A DNA stretch of 64,000 nucleotides, taken from Streptomyces sp. TG1A-8. GTDB taxonomy: Bacteria; Actinomycetota; Actinomycetes; Streptomycetales; Streptomycetaceae. Under the pieces are notes generated by a model. The model was not told the origin of the DNA. It did no database searches and saw nothing but the letters and a program-made list of their open reading frames with translations. Within the stretch, counting starts at the first letter, position 1, and each line of letters begins with the position of its first letter. A program made the position numbers and the translations under genes. The stretch covers positions 558,001-622,000 of the forward strand of contig NZ_JASTLB010000001.1 of NCBI RefSeq assembly GCF_030499535.1, read 5' to 3'. Positions 9,088-17,094 of the stretch are shown piece after piece.

Positions 9088-10331
9088 CGACCGCTCCCGC
9101 CGTGATCGGCGAACTCGCCCGGTCCCTCGACGCCCGGGACGTCCTCGCCCCGCTCCGTGAGCGGTTCCTGCTGCCCGAGGGGGTCGTCTACCTCGACGGC
9201 AACTCCCTGGGCCCGCTGCCCGCCGCGGTGCCGCCCGTCCTCACCGAGGTCGTGCACCGGCAGTGGGGCACGGACCTGATCCGGTCGTGGAACACCCACG
9301 GCTGGTGGGAGGCGCCCACCCGGATCGGGGACGCGGTCGGGCGGCTGATCGGGGCGGCGCCGGGCCAGACCGTGGCGGGCGACTCCACCAGCGTGCAGCT
9401 GTTCACCGCGCTGAACGCCGCCGCGTCGCTGCGGCCGGGCCGCCCGCTGCTGGTCACCGACCCGGGGCACTTCCCCACCGACCGCTACCTGGCGGACGCG
9501 GTGGCCCGCGGCCGGGGCCTGGAGGTGCGGGGCGTGCGTCCCGCCGAACTGGAGGCGTTCCTCGCCGGGGAGGGAGACCGGGTCGCCGTGGTCAGCTACT
9601 CGCCGGTCGACTACCGCACCGGCGAGCTGTACGACATGGAGTCGCTGACGCGGGCCGCGCACCGGGCCGGCGCGCTCGTCCTGTGGGACCTGTGCCACGC
9701 GGCCGGGGCCTTCCCGCTGGCCGTGGACGAGCTGGCCGTGGACCTCGCGGTGGGCTGCGGCTACAAGTTCCTCTCCGGCGGCCCGGGGGCGCCCGCGTTC
9801 CTGTACGTGGCGCGACGCCACCACGCCTCGCTGGAGACGCCGCTGACGGGCTGGACCGGGCACGCGGACCCCTTCGGGCTGGGAGCGCACTACACGCCGG
9901 CCGAGGGCGTGGCCCGGGCGCGCATCGGTACGCCGCCGATCCTGTCGCTGCTCGCCCTGGAGGCGGCGCTGACCGCGTTCGACGGCGTCGACCTGCACCG
10001 GGTGCGCGCCAAGAGCCTGTCGCTGACGGGGTTCCTCATCCGCTGCGCCGAGGAACTGCTCCCGCTCGGCTTCGAGGTGGTGACGCCGGTGGAGCCGGCG
10101 CGCCGCGCGAGCCACGTGTCGCTGCGCCACCCGCACGCCTACGGCCTGGTGCGGGCGCTGGCGGACCAGGGCGTGGTGGCGGACATGCGGGCGCCGGACC
10201 TGCTGCGGTTCGGCGTGAACGCCCTGTACACCACGCACCGCGACGTGCTGACGGCCGTCCTGCGGCTGCGGGACCTCGTCAGCACGGCGGCCTACGACCC
10301 GACGCCGCACCGCCCGGGCGCGGTGACCTGA
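9084..10331 (+). CDS. antP: Kynureninase (AntP-like)
   Basis: A 415-residue PLP enzyme of the kynureninase family that cleaves kynurenine to anthranilate and alanine. Visible family features are VYLDGNSLGPLP at the N-terminus, the cofactor Asp region VLWDLCHAAG and the Schiff-base Lys228 in GCGYKFLSGG. The C-terminal RFGVNALYTTHRDV is also typical. It is coupled to antO by a four-base overlap and is the last gene of the rightward operon, followed directly by a strong hairpin. Kynureninase is an optional gene in antimycin clusters, so its presence points to a longer form. Confidence 0.9.
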   Translation: MTTAPAVIGELARSLDARDVLAPLRERFLLPEGVVYLDGNSLGPLPAAVPPVLTEVVHRQWGTDLIRSWNTHGWWEAPTRIGDAVGRLIGAAPGQTVAGDSTSVQLFTALNAAASLRPGRPLLVTDPGHFPTDRYLADAVARGRGLEVRGVRPAELEAFLAGEGDRVAVVSYSPVDYRTGELYDMESLTRAAHRAGALVLWDLCHAAGAFPLAVDELAVDLAVGCGYKFLSGGPGAPAFLYVARRHHASLETPLTGWTGHADPFGLGAHYTPAEGVARARIGTPPILSLLALEAALTAFDGVDLHRVRAKSLSLTGFLIRCAEELLPLGFEVVTPVEPARRASHVSLRHPHAYGLVRALADQGVVADMRAPDLLRFGVNALYTTHRDVLTAVLRLRDLVSTAAYDPTPHRPGAVT

Positions 10332-10383
10332 GCGGCCGGGCGCGGGGGACGCCCCGGAGGGCCCCGCCCCCGCGCCCGGCCGC
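10332..10383. terminator. Strong GC hairpin after antP
   Basis: A perfect 17-bp inverted repeat (arms 10332-10348 and 10367-10383, GCGGCCGGGCGCGGGGG and its complement) with an 18-base loop begins at the base after the kynureninase stop. There is no U-tract, as is common in Streptomyces. It probably ends the antH-antP transcript. Confidence 0.75.
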
Positions 10384-10550
10384 GTCCGCCGACGCGGCGC
10401 CGCGTGTCCCGGCCCCTGCGCCGGCGGGCCCGGAACGCGTCCCCGGGCCGGCGGGGCCGTGCGCAACGTGGTCGCAACCTCCCGTGCGCTGGGCTGGAGC
10501 CGCAGGGCCGCACGGCCCGGTCTGTTCCGGTACGGCGAAGGACGGCGACG

Positions 10551-10910
10551 ATGAACGAGCAGGTCCCCCGCGTCGAGCTCACCTCCGCTGCCGCCGACGT
10601 GCTCCGGCGGCTGAGCGGGGCGCACGGCCCGCTGATGTTCCACCAGTCCGGCGGCTGCTGCGACGGCAGCGCCCCCATGTGCTATCCGGCGGGTGAGTTC
10701 CGCACCGGCGACGCGGACGTGCTCCTCGCGGAGCTGGAGGTCGAGGGGGTCGGGAAGCCGGTGCCGTTCTGGATGTCGCGCAGCCAGTACGCGGTGTGGA
10801 GCCACACCCGGCTGATCGTGGACGTGGTGCCGGGGCGCGGCAGCGGCTTCTCCCTGGAGGCGCCCGAAGGGGTGCGCTTCCTGACCCGTTCCCGCCTCCT
10901 CGACGGATAG
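10551..10910 (+). CDS. DUF779-family protein of unknown function
   Basis: A 119-residue protein matching the DUF779 family: FHQSGGCCDGSAPMC near residues 27-41, then the GDVLL-like segment and MSRSQYAVWSHTRLIVDVVPGRGSGFSLE. The Cys pair plus a third Cys could bind a metal, but no function is established. DUF779 genes often sit near aldehyde dehydrogenases; none is seen here. It appears to be a single gene unit between two hairpins, and is not obviously part of either cluster. Confidence 0.7.
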   Translation: MNEQVPRVELTSAAADVLRRLSGAHGPLMFHQSGGCCDGSAPMCYPAGEFRTGDADVLLAELEVEGVGKPVPFWMSRSQYAVWSHTRLIVDVVPGRGSGFSLEAPEGVRFLTRSRLLDG

Positions 10911-10968
10911 CGCGGGGTCCGCGGGCCGCGGCGCCCCCGGACACCTCGGCGGACGCGGGGAGCGCACG

Positions 10969-11005
10969 ACGCCCGCGCAGCCGCCGTGGGCGGCTGCGCG
11001 GGCGT
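10969..11005. terminator. Bidirectional hairpin between convergent genes
   Basis: A 17-bp perfect stem with a three-base loop (arms 10969-10985 and 10989-11005, core GCCCGCGCAGCCGCC) lies between the convergent DUF779 and glucanase genes. It could stop transcription from both sides. Confidence 0.8.
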
Positions 11006-11020
11006 GCGCCGGTGGCCGGG

Positions 11021-12223
11021 TCAGAAGGCCGTGAGGGTCAGGCTCATCCCGGTGGGGGCGGTGTCCTGGATGTACGAGGCGAAGTCGGCCACGTCGTCGA
11101 AGGCGAACCCGTAGGCCCTGCCGTCCTCGGTGACGGCGTGCATGGCCTTGGCGTAGTGGTTGGTGATGTCCGTGCCGTAGAAGGACGCGGCGTCCGTGGC
11201 CGGCTGGGCCGGGTTGCTCAGCAGGGTCGAGCGGTTGAAGCCGGCGCCCAGGACAGCGGCCACGGGACCGGTCGTCCCGTCGTTCGGAGCGGCGAGGCGG
11301 CCGTCGCAGAACAGCACGTCCCGGGTGGAGGGCTTGTCGAAGGAGACCTGTCCGGGTCCGTCGAAGGTGAACTTGTCGCCGCGCACCCGGCCGGTGAACG
11401 CACCGGCGTTGGTGGTGACGGTCAGGTCCCGTCCGGTGTAGGTGCTCCACACCTCGTCGATGTAGGGGGCGAAGTAGTCCGTGGGGAACAGGCCGGCGTC
11501 CAGGCCGTGCCCGGGGGCGATGACCCGGGTGTCGTCCACCACGAGCCGCGCGAAGTCCTCCGCCCGGCGTACGGCGTCGAAGGCGGCGGCCCTGCCGCCG
11601 GGGCGCACGGTGCCCGTCGTCTGGTCCTTCGCGCCGGTCAGCCGGATGGCCAGCGGCACGCTGAACATGTCGACCATGGTCGTGTTGCAGAACATGCCCG
11701 ACGCGTTGTAGGTGAACTCGGCACAGTCGTGCAGCACCCCGTAGTTGGGGTCCGAGGTCACCCATCCCGCCGGGTACTGCAGCGCGGCGTTGCCGTTGCC
11801 GTCGGTGACGGCCTTGAACTTGAGCTTCGCGCCGAGCGAGACGTAGATGCGGCCCGACATGTACGGCAGGGACAGCCGGGTCTGGCCGCCGCCGGCCAGG
11901 TCGATGGCGTAGTCGGTGAAGCCGTCGGCGCCGTTGTCCGACAGGGAGATCGGGGCGAGGGTGCCGTCGGGGGTGACCCGCACCTGCTTGCCGTCCTGGT
12001 TGCCGACGATGTAGACGTGCACGCCGGCGTTGTCGTACGCGCCGGTGTTGTTGGTGATCGTCAGCGGCAGCGCGCCCGCCGCGGCCGACTTCGCCTCACC
12101 GGTGCCGGGGTCGGCGAGGGCGTGGGGCGCCACCGCGGCGATGGCGGGCACGGCCACCGCCGCACCGCCGAGGGCGAAGAGGAACTTGCGGCGGCCGAGA
12201 CTGCGCTGATGGCGAGGTGTCAT
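11021..12223 (-). CDS. Tat-exported GH64 endo-beta-1,3-glucanase
   Basis: A 400-residue secreted glycoside hydrolase of family 64, which cleaves beta-1,3-glucan such as laminarin or fungal wall glucan. The N-terminus (about residues 1-37) is a twin-arginine signal: RRKF, a hydrophobic stretch, then AHAL-type cleavage after PHALA. The thaumatin-like body has LPLTITNNTG. Glu169 in CAEFTYN and Asp185 in TMVDMF, 16 residues apart, fit the catalytic pair known for this family. A strong AGGAGG precedes the ATG. A CebR-like operator lies upstream, suggesting sugar-responsive repression. It is ordinary Streptomyces polymer-degradation equipment, not a cluster gene. Confidence 0.88.
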   Translation of the reverse strand: MTPRHQRSLGRRKFLFALGGAAVAVPAIAAVAPHALADPGTGEAKSAAAGALPLTITNNTGAYDNAGVHVYIVGNQDGKQVRVTPDGTLAPISLSDNGADGFTDYAIDLAGGGQTRLSLPYMSGRIYVSLGAKLKFKAVTDGNGNAALQYPAGWVTSDPNYGVLHDCAEFTYNASGMFCNTTMVDMFSVPLAIRLTGAKDQTTGTVRPGGRAAAFDAVRRAEDFARLVVDDTRVIAPGHGLDAGLFPTDYFAPYIDEVWSTYTGRDLTVTTNAGAFTGRVRGDKFTFDGPGQVSFDKPSTRDVLFCDGRLAAPNDGTTGPVAAVLGAGFNRSTLLSNPAQPATDAASFYGTDITNHYAKAMHAVTEDGRAYGFAFDDVADFASYIQDTAPTGMSLTLTAF

Positions 12224-12336
12224 GGGGGGGCCTCCTGGAACAGGGCGTTGCTGTGCGTCCATGGCCGGGGAAGTTGCCGTCGGACCATCGGGACGCGGGG
12301 ACGGGGCGGACGTGCGGGGTGGGAGCGACACGGTAC

Positions 12337-12350
12337 TGAGAGCGCTCCCA
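12337..12350. promoter_or_regulatory. CebR/LacI-type operator upstream of GH64
   Basis: TGAGAGCGCTCCCA matches the CebR box TGGGAGCGCTCCCA at 13 of 14 positions and is centred on the palindrome GAGCGCTC. This box controls many Streptomyces polysaccharide-degrading genes, with release by oligosaccharides. It lies about 115 bp upstream of the glucanase start. Confidence 0.6.
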
Positions 12351-12467
12351 GGAAGCTGCCGCATCTCGGATGCTACGGACACCGACCGCTTGGTCCAACC
12401 CTGGCGAACACGGCCCACACGCCGCTGACCTGCGGATACTTCATAAAGAGGCCGTCACTCACCATCG

Positions 12468-12494
12468 CTTAAGCGGCTCTTAAGGATCACTTAA
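12468..12494. repeat. Three CTTAA direct repeats at 11-bp spacing
   Basis: CTTAA occurs at 12468, 12479 and 12490, so the three copies fall on the same face of the helix. Such phased direct repeats are typical of sites for response regulators that bind in tandem, for example PhoP-type, although the sequence is not a classical PHO box. They lie about 245 bp upstream of the glucanase start. Confidence 0.4.
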
Positions 12495-12557
12495 TCGCCA
12501 TCGCGAAGAACACGGCAATTGACCGCTGGGCCTCCTGGTTCCAGCCGGCACGAGAAA

Positions 12558-12588
12558 CCGGACCGGGCGCTTCCGCGGCCCGGTCCGG
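12558..12588 (-). terminator. Hairpin downstream of paaE
   Basis: CCGGACCGGGC at 12558-12568 pairs perfectly with 12578-12588 around a nine-base loop. It lies about 65 bp beyond the paaE stop and probably ends the leftward paa transcript. Confidence 0.65.
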
Positions 12589-12650
12589 CTCGGTCCCACC
12601 GACCGGTCGTCCCGGCCCACCCGGGCGGCGCCCCGGCGGGCCGCCGCTCC

Positions 12651-13769
12651 TCAGCCGTCGAAGTCGACGGTCAGGGCGTCGGAGACGGGGAAGGTCTGGC
12701 AGGTCAGTACGTAGCCCGCGTCGACCTCGGCGGGTTCCAGCGCGTAGTTGCGGCGCATGTCCGCCTCGCCGTCGGTGATCCGGGCCCGGCAGGTGCCGCA
12801 GACGCCGCCCTTGCAGGCGAAGGGGAGGTCGGGGCGGACACGGGCGGCCGAGTCGAGGAGGGTGGTCCCGCGGGGGAGCACGGACGTGGTGGAGCGGCCG
12901 TCCAGGACGACGGTGACCCGGCTGACCGGTCCGTCGGCCCGGGACTCCTCGTGGCGCACGGCCGCGACGGGCTCCTCGCCCGCGTAGAACAGCTCCTGGT
13001 GGACCCGGTCGCCGGGCACGCCCAGGCCGGCCAGCACCCGCTGGGCGTCGCGGACCATGCCGTGCGGGCCGCACAGCCACCAGTGGTCGGCGTCGGAGAC
13101 GTCGACCAGGCCGTCGATGAGGGCGGCCAGCCGCTCGGCGTCCAGGCGCCCGGTGAGCAGTTCGGCCTCGCGCGGTTCGCGGGACAGCACGTGCGCGAGC
13201 TGGAACCGCGCGGGGTGGAGGTCCTTCAGGTCCGCCAGTTCGTCGGCGAACATCACCGAGCCGGTGCGGCGGTTGCCGTAGAACAGGGTGACCCGGGAGC
13301 GGTCGTCGGCGGCCAGGACCGACTCGGCGATGGACAGCATCGGCGTGATGCCCGAGCCGGCCGCGATCAGGACGTGGTGGCCGGGCGTGGTCAGGTCGGG
13401 GGTGAAGGCGCCCGTCGGGGCCATCACCTCGACCGTGTCGCCGGGCTGCACCTCGTGGACGAGCCAGGAGGAGAACAGGCCGCCCGGCACCACCCGGACG
13501 CCGATCCGCGGCCGGGACCCCACCGGCGAGCAGATCGAGTACGAGCGGCGTTCGTCCCGCCCGTCCACCTGGCGCCGGAGGGTGAGCGACTGCCCGGGCG
13601 CGAAGGCGAACTCCTGCGCCAGTTCGCCGGGGACGTCGAAACCCACCGCGACCGCGTCCTCGCACAGCCGGTCCACCGCCGCCACCCGCAGAGCGTGGAA
13701 GGCCGGCCGGCGGCGTGCGCGCCGCGCCGGGGCGGGGGCCGCGGCGCCGGGGGCCAACAGGTCCTCCAT
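12651..13769 (-). CDS. paaE: Phenylacetyl-CoA epoxidase reductase PaaE
   Basis: A 372-residue FAD/NADPH/2Fe-2S reductase that passes electrons to the PaaABC epoxidase. It shows RRSYSIC (FAD), GSGITPM (NADPH), and the C-terminal CKGGVCGTC with a further Cys in LTCQTFP. Its length equals that of the AntL-like copy at 5336-6454, but the sequence is clearly different. The ATG is coupled to the paaD stop (TGATG). Last gene of the paaABCDE operon. Confidence 0.92.
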   Translation of the reverse strand: MEDLLAPGAAAPAPARRARRRPAFHALRVAAVDRLCEDAVAVGFDVPGELAQEFAFAPGQSLTLRRQVDGRDERRSYSICSPVGSRPRIGVRVVPGGLFSSWLVHEVQPGDTVEVMAPTGAFTPDLTTPGHHVLIAAGSGITPMLSIAESVLAADDRSRVTLFYGNRRTGSVMFADELADLKDLHPARFQLAHVLSREPREAELLTGRLDAERLAALIDGLVDVSDADHWWLCGPHGMVRDAQRVLAGLGVPGDRVHQELFYAGEEPVAAVRHEESRADGPVSRVTVVLDGRSTTSVLPRGTTLLDSAARVRPDLPFACKGGVCGTCRARITDGEADMRRNYALEPAEVDAGYVLTCQTFPVSDALTVDFDG

Positions 13770-14281
13770 CAGATCTCCTTGACGTACTCGAACGGTTCGC
13801 GGCAGGCGCGGCAGCGCCACAGCGACTTGCAGGAGGTGGCGCCGAAGCGCGAGGTCTCCTCCGTGTCCGCCGCACCGCAGCGCGGGCACGGCACCGTGCG
13901 CCGGGTGGCGGACAGGACCAGCGGCACGGGCCCGGGCGCCGGGCGCGGTGCCGGCCCGGGGGGTGCGATCCCGTGCTCGGTGAGCTTGCGGCGCCCCTCG
14001 GGGGTGATCCAGTCGGTGGTCCACGGCGGATCGAGGACCGTGCGCACCTCGACGCTGCGGTAGCCGGCGTCCTTCAGCCGGGCGGCGACGCCGGCCCGCA
14101 TCTCCGACATGGCCGGGCAGCCGGAGTAGGTGGGCGTGAGGTCGGCGACGACCGTGCCGTCCGGGTGCACCGTGACCCCGCGCAGCACACCGAGATCGGC
14201 GAGGGTGAGCATGGGCAGCTCGGGGTCGGGCACCTGCTCGGCGATGCGCCGGGCGCGCCGGGCGTCCACGGGCGTGGTCAC
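13769..14281 (-). CDS. paaD: PaaD, maturation factor of the phenylacetyl-CoA epoxidase
   Basis: A 170-residue PaaD protein. The N-terminal DUF59-type domain has VPDPELPMLTLADLGVL and YSGCPAMSEM. The C-terminus has two CxxC pairs (CPRCGA and CRACRE). The GTG at 14281 overlaps the paaC stop as GTGA; an upstream in-frame start would run deep into paaC and was not used. Role as for other PaaD: needed for epoxidase activity, probably through metal or Fe-S assembly. Confidence 0.9.
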   Translation of the reverse strand: MTTPVDARRARRIAEQVPDPELPMLTLADLGVLRGVTVHPDGTVVADLTPTYSGCPAMSEMRAGVAARLKDAGYRSVEVRTVLDPPWTTDWITPEGRRKLTEHGIAPPGPAPRPAPGPVPLVLSATRRTVPCPRCGAADTEETSRFGATSCKSLWRCRACREPFEYVKEI

Positions 14282-15126
14282 CACGTCGCCTCCGGGTGGG
14301 CACGGGCCACGCTCTGCAGTTCGGCCAGCAGCGGGGCCAGGTGCTCGGTGTGGTCGCCCGCGCGCCCGGAGCCCGGGACCCGCGGGGCGTCCGGCAGGGG
14401 CAGGCACGCGGCCCCGGTGACCTGCCGCAGCACCGCGAGGACCTCCGTCCGTGCCTCCCCGGCCGCGTCCGCGCCCTGCGCGTCGAACAACTCGCCCAGG
14501 TAGGGGGCCACCCGGCCGAGTCCGGCCCGCATGCGCCGGTGGGACTCCTCGGTGCCGTCACCGAGCCGGACGACCCACTCCGCCGCGTACTGCCGGTGGT
14601 AGGCCAGCTCCTTGACGCCCTTGGCGGCGACGGCCGCGAGCACCGGGTCGGGCGAGGCGGTGAGCCGCTCGAAGCGGGCCAGCCGCCAGGCGGCGAACAC
14701 CAGCAGCCGTGCCATGGAGAACGCGAAGTCGCCGTTGGGCAGTTCGGCCAGGCGTACGTTGCGGAACTCCTCCGGACCGCGGAAGTAGGCGTAGGCGTCC
14801 TCGCCGCGTCCGGTGCCGTCGACCTGTCCGCAGCGGGCGTACAGCAGGCGGGCCTGGCCGAGCAGGTCGAGTCCGATGTTGGCGAGGGCCACCTCCTCCT
14901 CCAGCTCCGGTGCACGCGTGGTCCACTCGGCCAGGCGCTGGGCCGTGACGAGGGCGTCGTCGGCCAGCGCCAGGCAGTCCGCGGCCAGCTCGGCCCGGTC
15001 GACGCCCTCGGGAACGGCGGTGCTCACGCCGTGCAGCGGGTCCTCGAAGCCGGTCCCGAAGGCCCAGCGGGCGTCGCCGTCCTCGTGCCCCTCGGCCAGG
15101 GACAGGTAGACGTGATCGTCGCTCAT
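14278..15126 (-). CDS. paaC: Phenylacetyl-CoA epoxidase structural subunit PaaC
   Basis: A 282-residue ferritin-like helical subunit that forms the PaaAC core. Shared family stretches are DDALVTAQRLAEWTTRAPELEEEVALANIGLDLLGQ, LPNGDFAFSMAR and KGVKELAYHRQYAAEWV. It is about 18 residues longer at the N-terminus than the AntJ-like paralogue. The ATG follows the paaB stop by nine bases, with an AGGAG just inside the end of paaB. Confidence 0.91.
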   Translation of the reverse strand: MSDDHVYLSLAEGHEDGDARWAFGTGFEDPLHGVSTAVPEGVDRAELAADCLALADDALVTAQRLAEWTTRAPELEEEVALANIGLDLLGQARLLYARCGQVDGTGRGEDAYAYFRGPEEFRNVRLAELPNGDFAFSMARLLVFAAWRLARFERLTASPDPVLAAVAAKGVKELAYHRQYAAEWVVRLGDGTEESHRRMRAGLGRVAPYLGELFDAQGADAAGEARTEVLAVLRQVTGAACLPLPDAPRVPGSGRAGDHTEHLAPLLAELQSVARAHPEATW

Positions 15127-15135
15127 CGCCTGCTC

Positions 15136-15438
15136 CTAGATGTGCGGGACGTCGTCGGGGATGTCGTAGAAGGTGGGGTGCCGGTAGACCTTGTCGGCGC
15201 TCGGGTCGAAGAACGGGTCCTTCTCGTCGCGGGTCGAGGCCGCGATGTGCTCCGAGCGCACCACCCAGATGCTCACGCCCTCGTTGCGCCGGGTGTAGAG
15301 GTCCCGGGCGTGGGTGAGCGCCATGCGGTCGTCGGCGGCGTGCAGGGAGCCGACGTGGACGTGGTTGAGTCCGCGCTTGCCCCGCACGAAGACCTCGTAC
15401 AGCGGCCAGTCGCCCCTCGTCGCCTGCGTGTCGCTCAT
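15136..15438 (-). CDS. paaB: Phenylacetyl-CoA epoxidase subunit PaaB
   Basis: A 100-residue subunit with the typical [20 protein letters not shown] start, [22 protein letters not shown] centre, and a C-terminus ending in a short Pro-Asp-rich tail. It links PaaAC heterodimers. The ATG overlaps the paaA stop. Confidence 0.92.
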   Translation of the reverse strand: MSDTQATRGDWPLYEVFVRGKRGLNHVHVGSLHAADDRMALTHARDLYTRRNEGVSIWVVRSEHIAASTRDEKDPFFDPSADKVYRHPTFYDIPDDVPHI

Positions 15439-16421
15439 GCTGCCGCTCCCTTCCGCGTCCCGGCGGCCTGCTTGGCGGCGTGCGCGGCGGCCGCCTCGCG
15501 CACCCAGGCGCCCTCCTCGTGCGCGGTCCGGCGGCGTGCCATGCGCTCGGCGTTGCACGGCCCGCCGCCGCCGATCACCCGCTTCAGTTCGGCCCAGTCG
15601 GGGGTGCCGAAGTCGTACCGGCCGCGTTCCTCGTTCCAGCGCAGCTCCGGGTCGGGCAGGGTCACGCCCAGCTTCTCGGCCTGCGGCACGGTCATGTCGA
15701 CGAAGCGCCGGCGCAGTTCGTCGTTGCTGTGCCGCTTGATCCTCCAGGCCATGGACCGGGCCGAGTTGGGCGAGTCGTCGTCGGGCGGGCCGAACATCAT
15801 CAGCGACGGCCACCACCAGCGGTTCACCGCGTCCTGGACCATCTCCCGCTGGGCCCCGGTGCCGCGCATCATCGTCATCAGCAGTTCGTAGCCCTGCCGC
15901 TGGTGGAAGGACTCCTCCTTGCAGATGCGCACCATGGCGCGCGCGTAGGGGCCGTAGGAGCTGCGGCACAGGGGCACCTGGTTGCAGATCGCGGCGCCGT
16001 CCACGAACCAGCCGATGACACCGACGTCGGCGAAGGTCGGGGTCGGGTAGTTGAAGATCGACGAGTACTTCTGGCGGCCCTCGATCAGCCGCTGGGTGAG
16101 GTCCGCGCGGTCGGCGCCCAGGGTCTCGGCCGCCGAGTACAGGTACAGCCCGTGGCCGGCCTCGTCCTGGACCTTGGCGAACAGGATCGCCTTGCGCCGC
16201 AGCGACGGCGCGCGGGTGATCCACTCCCCCTCCGGCTGCATGCCGATGATCTCGGAGTGCGCGTGCTGCGCGATCTGCCTGATCAGCGTGGTGCGGTAGC
16301 CCTCCGGCATCCAGTCGCGCGGCTCGATCCGCTGGTCGCGCGCGATGGTCTCGTCGAAGCGCTCCTGCAGTTCGGGCGGGGCGGCGTCCGCCGCCGCCGA
16401 GCCGGGCTGCCGTGCAGTCAT
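15435..16421 (-). CDS. paaA: Phenylacetyl-CoA 1,2-epoxidase catalytic subunit PaaA
   Basis: The 328-residue di-iron subunit that epoxidises phenylacetyl-CoA, the ring-activating step of aerobic phenylacetate breakdown. The ligand motifs [14 protein letters not shown] and [12 protein letters not shown] are intact, as are RDWMPEGYR and NRWWWPS. The ATG at 16421 sits behind AGGTGG; a GTG three codons upstream (16430) is also possible. First gene of the operon, facing paaI across a 241-bp region with two TetR-type operators, which supports a catabolic rather than biosynthetic role. Confidence 0.92.
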   Translation of the reverse strand: MTARQPGSAAADAAPPELQERFDETIARDQRIEPRDWMPEGYRTTLIRQIAQHAHSEIIGMQPEGEWITRAPSLRRKAILFAKVQDEAGHGLYLYSAAETLGADRADLTQRLIEGRQKYSSIFNYPTPTFADVGVIGWFVDGAAICNQVPLCRSSYGPYARAMVRICKEESFHQRQGYELLMTMMRGTGAQREMVQDAVNRWWWPSLMMFGPPDDDSPNSARSMAWRIKRHSNDELRRRFVDMTVPQAEKLGVTLPDPELRWNEERGRYDFGTPDWAELKRVIGGGGPCNAERMARRRTAHEEGAWVREAAAAHAAKQAAGTRKGAAA

Positions 16422-16438
16422 CCCTACCACCTATCCCA

Positions 16439-16456
16439 ACCGACCGTTCGTTCGGT
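16439..16456. promoter_or_regulatory. PaaR-like TetR operator, paaA side
   Basis: ACCGACCGTTCGTTCGGT is an imperfect palindrome of the ACCGACCG...CGGT type bound by TetR-family PaaR regulators of phenylacetate genes. It starts 18 bp upstream of the chosen paaA ATG. A second copy lies at 16626-16643. No tetR gene is visible nearby. Confidence 0.6.
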
Positions 16457-16625
16457 CCATGATACGCCGGACCTCCGCGGTTTCGGCAAGTACCGGGAGG
16501 CGTCCGGGTGCGGCCCGCGCCGCCCGGCCACCGCCACCCGTGGGAACACCGCACCGCGCCGCCGGTCCGACCGGCCCCTTGACAGGCGGCGGCGCGGCTT
16601 GATTATTTGACCCTGCCGCACACTA

Positions 16626-16643
16626 ACCGAATGTTCGGTCGGT
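16626..16643. promoter_or_regulatory. PaaR-like TetR operator, paaI side
   Basis: ACCGAATGTTCGGTCGGT repeats the sequence of the paaA-side site in opposite orientation, 20 bp upstream of the paaI start. The pair brackets the divergent promoters, as expected for a repressor released by phenylacetyl-CoA. Confidence 0.6.
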
Positions 16644-16662
16644 ACACGAGGTGGTGTCAATC

Positions 16663-17094
16663 GTGACGGAAACCAGGCGACCGGTTCCGGGACCCGCCGC
16701 GCGCATGTTCGCCGCGGACCGGGCCTCGCAGCTGCTCGGCATCGAACCGCTGGAGCTGGGCGAGGGGACCGCCGTGCTCCGCATGACCGTCACCGCGTCC
16801 ATGGTCAACGGCCACGGGATCGCACACGGCGGGTACGTCTTCCTGTTCGCCGACACCGCCTTCGCCTGCGCCTGCAACAGCCACGGCGCCGTGACCGTGG
16901 CCTCCGGGGCGGAGATCAGCTTCGTCGCCCCGGCGCACGAGGGGGACGTCCTGGTGGCCACCGCCCGGGAGGTCACCCGCTTCGGCCGCAGCGGCATCTA
17001 CGACGTGCGCGTGGCGCGCGGGGACGCGGTGATAGCCGAGTTCCGCGGCCGCAGCCGCAGCATCCGGAGCACGGAACCCGAGGAGCCGCAATGA
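16663..17094 (+). CDS. paaI: Hotdog-fold acyl-CoA thioesterase PaaI
   Basis: A 143-residue PaaI-family thioesterase that removes CoA from dead-end ring-hydroxylated or stalled CoA esters in the phenylacetate pathway. The hotdog signature NGHGIAHGGYVFLFADTAFA contains the active-site Asp, and the protein ends with the typical FRGRSRS strand. The GTG at 16663 was preferred over GTGs at 16651 and 16654 because of the GAGGTGG spacing. Its stop overlaps the paaK ATG. Confidence 0.88.
   Translation: MTETRRPVPGPAARMFAADRASQLLGIEPLELGEGTAVLRMTVTASMVNGHGIAHGGYVFLFADTAFACACNSHGAVTVASGAEISFVAPAHEGDVLVATAREVTRFGRSGIYDVRVARGDAVIAEFRGRSRSIRSTEPEEPQ

Larger units (their letters stand above)
12224..12650. 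other. Glucanase promoter region and paa operon 3' flank
   Basis: A 427-bp noncoding stretch. It contains the CebR-like box (12337-12350), three phased CTTAA repeats in an AT-richer patch (12468-12494), and a hairpin (12558-12588) that fits the end of the leftward paa operon. No small gene with a credible start and ribosome binding site was seen. Confidence 0.6.

Noticed and set aside
12651..16421. Second paaABCDE set as part of a biosynthetic cluster
   Set aside because: The PaaR-like operators and the divergent paaI-paaK pair fit ordinary phenylacetate catabolism better.
16428..16430. GTG as the paaA start
   Set aside because: An ATG three codons later has better AGGTGG spacing; the GTG remains possible.
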